Source: Phormidium tenue FACHB-1052 | GTDB lineage: Bacteria; Cyanobacteriota; Cyanobacteriia; Phormidesmidales; Phormidesmidaceae | Length of the DNA: 64,000 nt | Direction: 5' to 3' | Assembly (NCBI RefSeq): GCF_014696675.1 | Contig: NZ_JACJQN010000001.1 | Span: 372,001-436,000 of the forward strand | Shown here: piece by piece, positions 8,388 to 16,297 of the stretch | How positions within the stretch are numbered: position 1 is the stretch's first letter | How the letters are laid out: every line of letters starts with the position of its first letter | The notes under the pieces: model-generated | What the model saw: only the letters and a program-made list of their open reading frames with translations | Databases searched by the model: none | What the model was told of the DNA's origin: nothing | Position numbers and translations under genes: made by a program

Positions 8388-9344
8388 TTAAGACTGAAAT
8401 AAATCCATAAACATTACCTCCCATACCAGGCGAGGCTGTACGAAGCGGCGTAGGTAGCCCTTGGCAGCTTCGAGTTTAGGTAGCCAGTTCTGGCTTTCGG
8501 TTGGGTAGCTCTGCCAGTACCAGTTGAGTAGGTAATCGAGCAGCCAGAGTTGCGATTCGGTATCCAGCATTTTGGCTACCTGGCGGCCTTGTTCTAGGGC
8601 TTCGCGCAGGCTGCGGGGGGGCTGATGCAGAGCGGTAAGCAGGTCAGCGGGGATGGTTTGAAGCTGCTGGTAGGCCGCGATCGCCCCCCCCGGACTCCCT
8701 TGCGCCATGGCCAGAATCTGCGGCTGCTCTAGCACCTCGGGCTGCCCTACCCGTTCCAGCACCGTCGCCATATCCGCCGTGTTCAAGCGCTGAAAGGCAA
8801 TCGTTTGGCAACGCGACACCAGGGTAGGCAGCAGCGATTGTGGCCCAGGGGCCAGCAAAATAATCGTCGCCTGCCCCGGTTCTTCCAGGGTTTTCAATAG
8901 AGCATTGGCGGCTCCCTCGGCCATAGTTTCTGCCGCCTCGACCACCACCACGGCACGGGAGGCTTCCAGAGGCGGACGGCTGAGAAATTGGGCAATCTGC
9001 CGCACCTGCTCTAGTCGAGTCTGGGGGGGGCTTTTGCGCGCGATCCCTTCCTCAGCCGCCTGGGAGGCCGCAATCAGCTTGCTCTGGTGAAGGTAGGTAG
9101 GCTCTACCCAGAGCAGGTCGGGGTGGTTGCGCTGGGCTAGGCGTCGTCGCAGGGTAGAAGATGGTGCCGCTCCATCGGGGAGCAACAAAATCTCGGCAAA
9201 GCGTTCAGCCGCTAACCGCCGCCCAATTCCATGGGGGCCAGCGAACAGGTAAGCGGGGGCTATCCGCTGCTGCTCCACCGCGCGGTAGAGCAGGGCAACG
9301 GCGGTGTCTTGGCCCACTAGGCCGTCAAACTGGGGGCGTACCAC
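8388..9344 (-). CDS. holB: DNA polymerase III delta' subunit (clamp-loader)
   Basis: 318 residues, AAA+ clamp-loader subunit. The N-terminal FDGLVGQDTAVALLYRAVE and AYLFAGPHGIGRRLAAERF correspond to the delta' P-loop region. The P-loop lysine is replaced (GPHGIGRR), as is normal for delta', which does not hydrolyse ATP. EPGQATIILLAPGPQSLLPT, then LVSRCQTIAF carries the conserved SRC motif that supplies the arginine finger to gamma/DnaX. The start is GTG at 9344 and overlaps the end of tmk by 28 bp, so the two genes form an operon (tmk-holB), a common bacterial pairing. The C-terminal third is less conserved, as usual for this subunit. Confidence 0.9.
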   Translation of the reverse strand: MVRPQFDGLVGQDTAVALLYRAVEQQRIAPAYLFAGPHGIGRRLAAERFAEILLLPDGAAPSSTLRRRLAQRNHPDLLWVEPTYLHQSKLIAASQAAEEGIARKSPPQTRLEQVRQIAQFLSRPPLEASRAVVVVEAAETMAEGAANALLKTLEEPGQATIILLAPGPQSLLPTLVSRCQTIAFQRLNTADMATVLERVGQPEVLEQPQILAMAQGSPGGAIAAYQQLQTIPADLLTALHQPPRSLREALEQGRQVAKMLDTESQLWLLDYLLNWYWQSYPTESQNWLPKLEAAKGYLRRFVQPRLVWEVMFMDLFQS

Positions 9345-10000
9345 TGCTGCAAATACCCTTCCACAACGGCAAAAATCTCGGCGGCGACGGCATCGACAGC
9401 CCCCGTTGCATCAATGGCCACAATCCGCTCTGGATACTGGGCGGCCAAGGCCTCAAAGCCCCCTTGCACCCGCTGGTGAAAGGCCAGATCAGCCTGCTCC
9501 ATACGATCGGCGGCTCCGCGCTGGTGGGTACGGGCCAGACCAGTCGCGGCATCGAGCTTGAGCCACAGAGTGAGATCGGGCACCAGGCCCCCGGTAGCGA
9601 CCTGGTTGAGTTGGTCGATCAGCCCTAGGTCAAGGCCGCGCCCGTAGCCCTGATAGGCCACGGTGGAGTCGGTGTAGCGATCGCACAGCACCCAGCAGCC
9701 CTTTGCCAAAGCAGGCTTAATCAATTCTTCAACATGCTGGGCGCGATCGGCAGCGTAGAGCAGCAGCTCAGCCCGGCTGGCCATCGCCGCCCCACCGTGG
9801 TAGCCCAGCAAAAGCTGACGCAGGCCCAAGCCCAGCTCCGTGCCCCCTGGCTCGCGAGTGGCGAGAATCTGGGAAATTAGGCCCTGCTGCTGGAGCTGCT
9901 GGAGGCGATCGCTTTTCCCTAGAGCGCTATGCAGGAGCTTTAGCTGGGTCGATTTGCCGCAGCCCTCCACCCCTTCAAACACCAGCAGCTTACCCGACAT
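9317..10000 (-). CDS. tmk: Thymidylate kinase
   Basis: 227 residues. dTMP kinase phosphorylates dTMP to dTDP in the cytoplasm. P-loop FEGVEGCGKSTQ at residues 8-19, DRYTDSTVAYQGYGRG near residue 107 (DRY/H motif) and a lid segment RTHQRGAADRMEQADLAFHQRV are all present. The length is slightly above the ~210 average because of an extended C-terminus. It is the first gene of the tmk-holB operon, with a 28-bp overlap; the ATG at 10000 is well placed just before the P-loop strand. Confidence 0.95.
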   Translation of the reverse strand: MSGKLLVFEGVEGCGKSTQLKLLHSALGKSDRLQQLQQQGLISQILATREPGGTELGLGLRQLLLGYHGGAAMASRAELLLYAADRAQHVEELIKPALAKGCWVLCDRYTDSTVAYQGYGRGLDLGLIDQLNQVATGGLVPDLTLWLKLDAATGLARTHQRGAADRMEQADLAFHQRVQGGFEALAAQYPERIVAIDATGAVDAVAAEIFAVVEGYLQQWYAPSLTA

Positions 10001-10214
10001 AGTTCGTCTCGATATTGCCTTTCTAGCTTACAGACAAGAGGGCTATCGACCCTAGGGACAGCCCAGCCCCCTAGCAAGCTATGGTATAGACTAAGATACA
10101 AACCGGACTAGTGCATAGTAAGGTCAAGGGTGCAGCTCAGCGTGGGCTTGTCAAAACATGCCTGCCATGACCATGCGCTAACTTGTAGTTAAGATGGTCT
10201 CAGCGAGGACGCCT

Positions 10215-10532
10215 ATGGCCCGGTATACCAACACACTTCCTATCTCAGCAACCACCGCTCGGCTGCGCGATGCCATTGTTAGCTCGCTGCAAGCCTGTGG
10301 GCTCAATATGGTTTACGAAACCAGCGACTATCTAATGGCCAAAGAACAGCCAGGACAGGTTTCACTGGCTCAGCTAACCACCATTGAGGTGCTGATCAGC
10401 CCACCTACCGTAGCTGCCGATGCAGCCTCGGTAAACCTGGTAGTCAGCAACCAAGAACTGCCTCTCCGCCACAACAATCATTGCGAGCAGGTGTTCAGCG
10501 CCGTCAACCAGGCCATTGTGGCCCTAGTCTAG
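10215..10532 (+). CDS. Small conserved hypothetical protein
   Basis: 105 residues from the ATG at 10215, chosen over an upstream ATG at 10194 because GAGGA lies five bases before it. The protein is soluble with alternating strand/helix character: RLRDAIVSSLQACGLNMVYE, then a central LTTIEVLISPPTVAADAASV and an SAVNQAIVAL helix. I recall similar short proteins only as cyanobacterial hypotheticals. No motif suggests a function. It stands alone between divergent tmk and convergent FHA genes. Confidence 0.55.
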   Translation: MARYTNTLPISATTARLRDAIVSSLQACGLNMVYETSDYLMAKEQPGQVSLAQLTTIEVLISPPTVAADAASVNLVVSNQELPLRHNNHCEQVFSAVNQAIVALV

Positions 10533-10567
10533 GGCTTAGGCATTCAAATCCCCCCCAGGGCGATGGG

Positions 10568-11128
10568 CTAGATCTCGGTATCATCATCCAGACTATCTGA
10601 CTCCTCGTCGCCCTCTTCCACCATGTTTGGGCTAATCAGGGTGATGTCAAACTCGTCAGGAGGCAGAGTTGACTGGCTATCGCGCTTGAGCTGGTAGTAA
10701 ATGGCGCGTGCCTGGGGGCCAAACACAATCTCATCTTCGTTTTTGAGGTCGTGGGCCTGGAGCTTGCGACCGTTGATTAACATGCCGTTGGCGCTGGGTT
10801 TGCCCTTTAGGTTGCCGTCAACGATGCGGTAGTAAAACGTATCGTCGTCCTTGGGCAACTGCACCAGGGTAGCGTGGTGGCGCGACACAAACTGCGACGA
10901 CAAGCGAATGTCGCACTTAGGATCTCGCCCAATGGAATATACCGACCCATCCAAGACAATTTCTCGGCGGCCTTTACTATCTTCAACAATGAGAATATGG
11001 CGTTGCTGATCAGCAGTATGATTTGCCCCCCTAATCCCCCAATTCTGGGGGAACCAGACAACCTCAAAGTCCCCCAAAATTGGGGGGTTGGGGAGCCGAT
11101 GCAGCAACCGTTGCTTTTGCAGATTCAT
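10568..11128 (-). CDS. FHA-domain protein with a MITE-derived N-terminus
   Basis: The body of this 186-residue frame is a forkhead-associated domain, a phosphothreonine-binding module. SIGRDPKCDIRLSSQFVSRH carries the GR and SxxH motifs, followed by NGMLINGRKL and ENEDEIVFG-like sequence, then an acidic tail (EEGDEESDSLDDD). Residues 1 to about 43, including the start codon, are encoded inside a 149-bp mobile element (10999-11147), producing an unnatural peptide rich in NPP and FPQNWG. Conceptual removal of the element and one target copy joins the frame to an ATG at 11180, giving MPLHTKLSNILIVEDSKG, which looks like the ancestral start. Whether the present gene is still translated is uncertain: AGGA abuts the ATG at 11128 with almost no spacing. 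Confidence 0.7.
   Translation of the reverse strand: MNLQKQRLLHRLPNPPILGDFEVVWFPQNWGIRGANHTADQQRHILIVEDSKGRREIVLDGSVYSIGRDPKCDIRLSSQFVSRHHATLVQLPKDDDTFYYRIVDGNLKGKPSANGMLINGRKLQAHDLKNEDEIVFGPQARAIYYQLKRDSQSTLPPDEFDITLISPNMVEEGDEESDSLDDDTEI
10991..10998 (+). repeat. 8-bp target-site duplication, left copy (GAGAATAT)
   Basis: GAGAATAT directly adjoins the left terminal inverted repeat of the MITE and is repeated exactly at 11148-11155. Confidence 0.85.
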
Positions 11129-11147
11129 TCCTCAATTCAGCAACGCC
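10999..11147. mobile_element. 149-bp non-autonomous MITE
   Basis: It begins GGCGTTGCTGA (10999-11009) and ends with the exact inverse TCAGCAACGCC (11137-11147), flanked by the 8-bp direct repeat GAGAATAT. The interior contains a C-rich/G-rich palindrome (CCCCCAATTCTGGGGG and CCCCCAAAATTGGGGG) of the kind scattered through many cyanobacterial genomes. No transposase is encoded. The 8-bp duplication fits movement by an IS6- or IS1595-like transposase; that assignment is a guess. It has inserted near the 5' end of the FHA gene. Confidence 0.85.
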
Positions 11148-11180
11148 GAGAATATTACTGAGTTTGGTGTGGAGTGGCAT
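11064..11180 (-). pseudogene. Detached original 5' end of the FHA gene
   Basis: From the ATG at 11180 this frame encodes MPLHTKLSNIL and then runs into the MITE, stopping at TGA (11066-11064) after 38 codons. Deleting the MITE plus one target copy (157 bp, not a multiple of three) puts this ATG in frame with the FHA domain. It is therefore the probable ancestral start, now cut off by a frameshift. Confidence 0.6.
11148..11155 (+). repeat. 8-bp target-site duplication, right copy (GAGAATAT)
   Basis: Exact repeat of 10991-10998 immediately outside the right terminal inverted repeat of the MITE. Confidence 0.85.
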
Positions 11181-11554
11181 GCGCTGTCACTAGCAAAAAC
11201 GGAGCTCAGAATCGGTTGAAAGTGGAACGACGACCTTAATCAACAGGGGAACGTGGAGCCGATCGCGTTTAACCCACCCCATCGCCGCGATCGCTCCCAT
11301 GAGCCAGTCTTAACCACCGCAGATACAGCCCAACTTAAGCTTACTTACGCCAGCTTACCTTTAGCCAGGAGGGGCATAGCCATGGGAGTGCGCCCAACGG
11401 TTGCTCTATATTACCCCCTAGTTGCCTTGCCTGAATGGTAGCAGAATCTTTCTTAGGTGATAGATGTGAGCCGCATCCGTAAAAATGCTTGACCCATCGC
11501 TCCAGCCAAGGAGCTAAACGGCAAATTCCTAGAGGTTAGATGTTGGGAAGAGCC
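11181..11554. other. Intergenic region upstream of the FHA gene
   Basis: 374 bp between the FHA and cyclic-nucleotide-binding genes, both on the minus strand. A 62-codon GTG-started frame at 11253-11441 exists on the plus strand but its composition is unconvincing. The original FHA promoter should lie here, now separated from the coding body by the MITE. Confidence 0.35.
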
Positions 11555-12130
11555 CTAGTCGGCAGAGTCCACCTCAAGTTCTTCCCAGGGGTTAGAGTTA
11601 ACGTTGCGCAGACGCTTGAGCATCCAGTCAAAACGGATGTTGCCCATAGAGAGCATATCGCCCATCTCGTCGAGCCCGGCATCGTTGGGGTTAGTCACAG
11701 GACGCCAGTGTTCGCCCTGTAAATGCTTGACGGTGCTACGCAGGCGGCTAGAGAGCAAAATGGCCAAAGCTCGATAAAAGCGCGAGGCAAACCACATATC
11801 TTGCTGGAGCTTGTGGCGCAGCTGACTACAGGAAATTGCCAGCACAATGCCGGGTTCGAGGGCAGTGACCGTCGCAGAGGGCGGTTGACCGTCAACAAAC
11901 GACATTTCGCCAACCACCTCACCGGTAGCCAGTTGGGCAATGGGTTGGTCGCCCATTGCCACCACCGAAACCTCCAGGCTACCGTTTAGAATGAGGAAAA
12001 TATCGTCGCAGGCGGCACCCTCACGAATCAACACCTCTCCCGGTTGCAGTTCTCGACGCTGACCAGCATCAATCAGCCAGTCAACGTCTTCGTCTTCTAA
12101 AACCCCAAGAATAAATACCACACGCTTCAT
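11555..12130 (-). CDS. Cyclic nucleotide-binding domain protein
   Basis: 191 residues. Residues ~10-125 form a CRP-like jelly roll: LQPGEVLIREGAACDDIFLI, then LNGSLEVSV and the phosphate-binding cassette region ATGEVVGEMSFVDGQPPSAT. The cassette has GEMSF and S-A-T in place of the R-S/T-A of classical cAMP sites, so cAMP or cGMP binding is not certain. There is no C-terminal helix-turn-helix, so it is not a DNA-binding CRP regulator. A helical tail of about 60 residues ends in an acidic stretch. A role as a signalling or scaffold protein is only inference. Confidence 0.75.
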   Translation of the reverse strand: MKRVVFILGVLEDEDVDWLIDAGQRRELQPGEVLIREGAACDDIFLILNGSLEVSVVAMGDQPIAQLATGEVVGEMSFVDGQPPSATVTALEPGIVLAISCSQLRHKLQQDMWFASRFYRALAILLSSRLRSTVKHLQGEHWRPVTNPNDAGLDEMGDMLSMGNIRFDWMLKRLRNVNSNPWEELEVDSAD

Positions 12131-12399
12131 GGCTGCGGCCCTACGTCACAATACCCGAACCGCCCATGGCGGTGATAACAGCACCCATTAGCCTGCACCC
12201 CTAGAACAGAGGGTAGCTGAGGACATTGCCGTATCGCTACCTGATGTCAACCCATGCCAGTTTTTAACATAACCTACGATGGGATGTGAGGAACATTTCT
12301 CTAGTATCGGCGTTCTGCAACAGTTTTCAACACCAGCCGAAGGAGTGAGACTCTGTCCTTAGGCTGCCGGATATCGCCTGTTTTCTACCCTAACTTCCC

Positions 12400-13233
12400 A
12401 TGACTACTTCTATATCAGAGACGGCTACGGCAGCCTCCGATCGCACCGACGATGTGACTGTACGCGCCTATTTTTTGGGTCAAAGTATTGATCTAGGTGC
12501 CCTGAGCAAACCTCGCAGCTCAGCGCTGGTGCCGTCTTCGCCACTGGTGGTGCCCGTTGGCGAGGGCGGGCAAGGGGTGCTGTTTAGCTACGGTGCCGTG
12601 GTGCTGTTTGGCCTTTCCGCCGCCGCAGAACAGGCTTTTATTACCAGCCTCAGACTCCACATTGCCAACCCCATTGACCACCCTGAGACCGAAGCCGCCA
12701 CCATTCGCCTAGCCCCCAACAGCAGTGGCAAAGTGCAGGATGGCCTGATTTTTTTGTCGTCCCTTGATGGACTGCGGCTACACCTGGTGGCCGATGTGAT
12801 GGCGAAAAGCGTGGTGCTGGCCTACTACGAAATCGGCGCGGCGGCTGTGTTTGACCACATCGAACCCTATGCTATGGAGCTGCAACACCAGCACCGCCCT
12901 AGCATTCAGGGCGACCAGTTGCTCAAGCAGATTGGCCAAACGCTGATGATTCAGCACAAAATTGTGGGTCGAGTCGAAATCGTCGACAAGCCCGAGCTGC
13001 TGTGGGAATATCCTGAGCTTGACCACCTCTACCACCGTCTGGAAGACGAGTACGAGATTCGCGATCGCCACTCGGCCCTAGAGCGCAAGCTCGACCTGGT
13101 CAGCCGCACTACCGAAACCGTGCTCGATCTCCAGCGGCACCAGACCGGCCTGCGGCTGGAGTGGTATGTGGTGCTGCTGATTGTGGTAGAAGTGCTGCTG
13201 TCGCTCTATGACCTGTTTGTTAGCCCCCGCTGA
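12400..13233 (+). CDS. RMD1/YagE (DUF155) family protein
   Basis: 277 residues. The family signature is seen in the beta-rich middle (SYGAVVLFGLSAAAEQAFI), the helical segment around VVLAYYEIGAAAVFDHIEP, and the C-terminal EYEIRDRHSALERKLDLVSR followed by one transmembrane helix (WYVVLLIVVEVLLSLYDL). RMD1 proteins of yeast mitochondria and bacterial YagE are of unsettled function; the single C-terminal anchor is typical. The gene directly precedes the thioredoxin gene (eight bases between stop and start) and is probably cotranscribed with it. Confidence 0.8.
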   Translation: MTTSISETATAASDRTDDVTVRAYFLGQSIDLGALSKPRSSALVPSSPLVVPVGEGGQGVLFSYGAVVLFGLSAAAEQAFITSLRLHIANPIDHPETEAATIRLAPNSSGKVQDGLIFLSSLDGLRLHLVADVMAKSVVLAYYEIGAAAVFDHIEPYAMELQHQHRPSIQGDQLLKQIGQTLMIQHKIVGRVEIVDKPELLWEYPELDHLYHRLEDEYEIRDRHSALERKLDLVSRTTETVLDLQRHQTGLRLEWYVVLLIVVEVLLSLYDLFVSPR

Positions 13234-13241
13234 GGTATTTG

Positions 13242-14060
13242 ATGGGACAGTCTATTGTTGTGAATCAAACCGAGTTTGAGCAAGCGGTGCTGCAACCGTC
13301 GTTTGAGCAGCCGGTGCTGGTTGATTTTTTTGCCACCTGGTGCGGCCCCTGTCAATTGCTCAAACCCATGCTCGAAAAGCTGGCCCAGGAGTATGACTTC
13401 ACCCTGGCCAAGGTTGATATTGACGCCAACCCTGAGCTAGCCAAGGCATTTAAGGTGGAAGGGGTGCCCGACGTGCGCATTGTCAGCCAGGGGCAGGTGC
13501 AGGAGGGGTTTGTGGGGGTGCTACCCGAGCCGCAGCTGCGGGAACTGTTGGCTGGCCTCGGTTTGCGATCCTCCCTGGAGCAAGACCTGGCGGCCTTTGA
13601 AGCCGCCCAAGCCAGCGGCGACAAAACAGAAATTTATCCAGCCCTGGCCACGCTGCTAACCCGCTACCCCAACAACGGTCAGATTTTGCTCAAGGCGGCC
13701 CAGGTCTATCTGGTGCAGGGGGATGATGCCCTGGCCAGCCAGTATTTAGATTTGATTGACCCGAGCGATCGCGCCACCGCCGACCAAGCCGACGGCATCC
13801 GCAGCCTGCTCACCCTGCGCCAATCTTTAACCGACCTGGGCGACTCTGAGTTGGATGTCGCCTACAGGGCCGCTGGCCAGGCGGCGCTAAAGGGCGATTT
13901 TGCCGCTGCCCTGGAGGGCCTTTTGGGGGTGGTGGAGCGCGATCGCACCTACCGCAGCGACGCCGGTCGCAAGGCCATGCTCACCGTCTTTAAACTCCTG
14001 GGTGACAGCGACCCGCTTACCCTCACCTACCGCAAGCGTCTCATGCAAGCCCTTTATTGA
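13242..14060 (+). CDS. cnoX: Thioredoxin-TPR chaperedoxin, CnoX/YbbN-like
   Basis: 272 residues. The N-terminal thioredoxin fold has an intact WCGPC active site (ATWCGPCQLLKPMLEKLAQE) and the cis-proline region GVPDVRIVSQG. Residues ~115-272 are TPR-like helices. This is the architecture of CnoX (YbbN), a holdase and redox co-chaperone that protects clients from over-oxidation and hands them to GroEL or DnaK. E. coli CnoX has lost the active cysteines, whereas bacteria with WCGPC retain disulfide activity. I place the start at the ATG at 13242; GAGG at 13232-13235 overlaps the stop of the RMD1 gene, pointing to translational coupling. Confidence 0.85.
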   Translation: MGQSIVVNQTEFEQAVLQPSFEQPVLVDFFATWCGPCQLLKPMLEKLAQEYDFTLAKVDIDANPELAKAFKVEGVPDVRIVSQGQVQEGFVGVLPEPQLRELLAGLGLRSSLEQDLAAFEAAQASGDKTEIYPALATLLTRYPNNGQILLKAAQVYLVQGDDALASQYLDLIDPSDRATADQADGIRSLLTLRQSLTDLGDSELDVAYRAAGQAALKGDFAAALEGLLGVVERDRTYRSDAGRKAMLTVFKLLGDSDPLTLTYRKRLMQALY

Positions 14061-14198
14061 ACCAAACCTTTACTTAGGAAAGTTTGAGGAATATGGGGCC
14101 AAAAGCGTTTGGTTAAAGCTACGACAGTTATTCTAGAAGTAGTTCCCTAAGCTGATTTTTTAGCATTTTGGCCAACGCTACCTAATCGGTAACCCCCT

Positions 14199-14417
14199 AT
14201 GTCTCTCCTGGCACGCTGGCTTGAATTTTTGCGATTTCTCGAAGGGCTGTTGGAGTTCTTAGACTTTCTCACCACCCCTCTGGGCCTGGTAGCCAGCGTC
14301 GGGCTAGGACTCTATAGCCTGCTGGTGTTTGTGGGCACCGACGCCTCAGCCGCCGCCACCCTAGCCGGGTCAGTCGCCCTGGGCCTCAGCTGCCTCATCA
14401 CCCGCCCCGACTTCTAG
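14199..14417 (+). CDS. Small membrane protein, unknown function
   Basis: 72 residues from ATG 14199. A leucine/phenylalanine-rich amphipathic start (WLEFLRFLEGLLEFLDFL) is followed by two hydrophobic segments (LGLVASVGLGLYSLLVFVG and AATLAGSVALGLSCLI). No family is recognised. It stands between the thioredoxin gene and moeA on the same strand, 46 bp before moeA. Confidence 0.5.
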   Translation: MSLLARWLEFLRFLEGLLEFLDFLTTPLGLVASVGLGLYSLLVFVGTDASAAATLAGSVALGLSCLITRPDF

Positions 14418-14421
14418 CTAC

Positions 14422-14463
14422 GCGCTAAAATTCAAAATCGCCAATCCAAAATTTTCTTCCCCC
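14422..14463 (+). promoter_or_regulatory. AT-rich 'AAAATTCAAAAT' leader before moeA
   Basis: The 40 bases before the moeA ATG contain AAAATTCAAAATCGCC and CCAAAATTTTCTTCCCCC. Repeated AATTCAAAAT motifs in front of genes are a recurring feature of filamentous cyanobacterial genomes. The function is unknown. Confidence 0.35.
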
Positions 14464-15699
14464 ATGCTCCCCGCTGCCGAGGCCGAAGCCAAAATTCTCG
14501 ATTTAGTGCCGCCGCCCACTGAGGTAGAGCAGGTTTCCCTAGATGACTGCCTGGGTCGCGTTCTCGCCAAAGCCATCCCCAGCCCGCTCGATTTTCCCCA
14601 CTGGGATAATTCGGCGATGGATGGCTACGCCGTGCGCTATGAGGATGTGCAGGAAGCCACTGCTGAGCGGCCCAAGCTGCTGACGCTGACGGAGACAATT
14701 CCGGCGGGGCGATCGCCTACGCTCCCCGTCGGCCCCGGCCAAGCCGCCCGCATTCTCACCGGCTCCATGCTGCCTGCGGGAGCCGACACCATCGTGATTC
14801 AAGAGGTTACCCAGCGCCAGGGCGATAGTGTTTTGGTGTTAGAAACCCCAGAGCCGCAGCAGTTTGTGCGCCACCGGGGTAGCTTTTGCCGGGCGGGCGA
14901 AGCGCTCATGGCCCCCGGCCTCTCCATTGGTGGGCCAGAACTTGCGGTACTGGCCTCAGCCCAATGTCTTCAGGTGCCGGTGTTTCCCCAACCTCGGGTA
15001 GCGATTCTCTCTACGGGTGATGAGCTGGTGATGCCCGATGCGCCGCTTCAGCCAGGGCAGATTGTCGATTCTAACCAGTACGCGCTGGCGGCCCTGGTGC
15101 GGCAGGCGGGGAGGATTCCCCTACCCTTGGGTATTGTGCCCGATCAGCCCCAAGCGCTGAGGGCTGCAATTCAGTCAGCGCTGGCCCAGGCGGATGTCAT
15201 CGTGTCGTCTGGGGGCGTCTCCGTCGGCGACTACGACTATGTAGATGAAATTTTGGCGGAGTTGGGGGCAACACTGCATATTCGCTCGGTGGCGGTAAAG
15301 CCCGGCAAACCCCTCACGGTGGCGACCTTTCCAGCAGAGCGGGGAACTGCGCCGCTGTACTTTGGCCTGCCGGGGAACCCGGTGTCAGCCCTGGTGACCT
15401 TTTGGCGATTTGTGGCTCCAGCGCTGCGGAAGCGATCGGGCCTGGCCAACAGTTGGGGGCCAACGTTCGTGCCCGCTACGACTCGCGATGCGCTCAAGGC
15501 CGGGGGCCAGCGAGAAACCTATCTGTGGGGCAAGCTTGAAACGACTACCCAGGGTTACGAGTTTACGTTGGCAGGGGGCGGCCACAACTCTGGAAATTTG
15601 ATCAACCTAGCAGGAACGAACGCTATGGCGGTAGTGCCGGTGGGGACGAAGCTGATTGCTGCCGGGGCAACAGTCTCAGTAATGGTGGTGGGTTCATAA
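14464..15699 (+). CDS. moeA: Molybdopterin molybdotransferase MoeA
   Basis: 411 residues. MoeA inserts molybdate into adenylylated molybdopterin, the last step of Mo-cofactor synthesis. Visible motifs: DNSAMDGYAV near residue 48, ILTGSMLPAGADTIV, the MoCF-domain ILSTGDELV, VSSGGVSVGDYDYV and YFGLPGNPVSAL. All four MoeA domains are present and the length is normal. Other Mo-cofactor functions in the window are MobA (32094-32720) and the molybdoenzyme MsrP (47607-48596), but they are not clustered with it. Confidence 0.95.
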   Translation: MLPAAEAEAKILDLVPPPTEVEQVSLDDCLGRVLAKAIPSPLDFPHWDNSAMDGYAVRYEDVQEATAERPKLLTLTETIPAGRSPTLPVGPGQAARILTGSMLPAGADTIVIQEVTQRQGDSVLVLETPEPQQFVRHRGSFCRAGEALMAPGLSIGGPELAVLASAQCLQVPVFPQPRVAILSTGDELVMPDAPLQPGQIVDSNQYALAALVRQAGRIPLPLGIVPDQPQALRAAIQSALAQADVIVSSGGVSVGDYDYVDEILAELGATLHIRSVAVKPGKPLTVATFPAERGTAPLYFGLPGNPVSALVTFWRFVAPALRKRSGLANSWGPTFVPATTRDALKAGGQRETYLWGKLETTTQGYEFTLAGGGHNSGNLINLAGTNAMAVVPVGTKLIAAGATVSVMVVGS

Positions 15700-15750
15700 C
15701 AGATAGTCGGCCCCAAGGATTTCGCGCCGGGCACGACCTCCGCAGAATGC

Positions 15751-16251
15751 TTAGTGTGGCTTTCTTTGAGCGATCGCCTCACAGACATACTCCATCGCCG
15801 CAGAGTTTAAGGGGTCGGGGGCAACGGGCATCCAGCCACTGCTGCCCACAGGGCCATCAAACTCGACATCGCGAAAGCGGCGGTGATCGCAGTCATACTC
15901 GGTCAAATAATCAGTGCGCTGGGACCGTCCAGAGCGGCGATCGACGTAGTAGCTGCCCACCCGCACATGCCCCCGTCCCAGAGGCTCTATAGAATCGATA
16001 TCGACAAACTGCTGCTGCTGACCCTGGCTGGCTTCGGCCACCGCCTGCCAGGTAGCAGCCAGGGCGCAGGTCGGGTAAACAGCCCAAGTCAGAGCTAATC
16101 CTAGAACCAAAGCAACCATCCTGTCCCGCCATTGCAATGTGATCTCTAATGGCAACAGGACATGCTTAAAAAATTGCGGTCGTTGTTTCACGGTGGGCAA
16201 TCGGGCTATAGGGACGAGTTTATGCACAAGATTCCCAAACTGGTTCATCAT
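15751..16251 (-). CDS. Secreted protein, surface-adhesin-E-like
   Basis: The open frame extends to 16335, where it would overlap the prepilin peptidase gene. I start at the ATG at 16251, preceded by AGGGGG; the adjacent ATG at 16248 is equally possible. Residues ~40-65 form a hydrophobic segment ending ALAA, consistent with a signal sequence after a long N-region. The mature ~105-residue part (FVDIDSIEPLGRGHVRVGSY ... YLTEYDCDHRRFRDVEFDG) has the WxxV/D-S-I/Y-x-C pattern of the small secreted 'surface-adhesin E' fold, with two cysteines. The function is unknown. It lies directly downstream of pilD. Confidence 0.55.
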   Translation of the reverse strand: MMNQFGNLVHKLVPIARLPTVKQRPQFFKHVLLPLEITLQWRDRMVALVLGLALTWAVYPTCALAATWQAVAEASQGQQQQFVDIDSIEPLGRGHVRVGSYYVDRRSGRSQRTDYLTEYDCDHRRFRDVEFDGPVGSSGWMPVAPDPLNSAAMEYVCEAIAQRKPH

Positions 16252-16297
16252 CCCCCTGATATTCAGTGGTACACCCTGGTGATGTAGACGATAGACC

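Noticed and set aside
11253-11441. 62-codon plus-strand frame downstream of the MITE
   Set aside because: GTG start without a ribosome site, composition unlike neighbouring genes, no recognisable motif.
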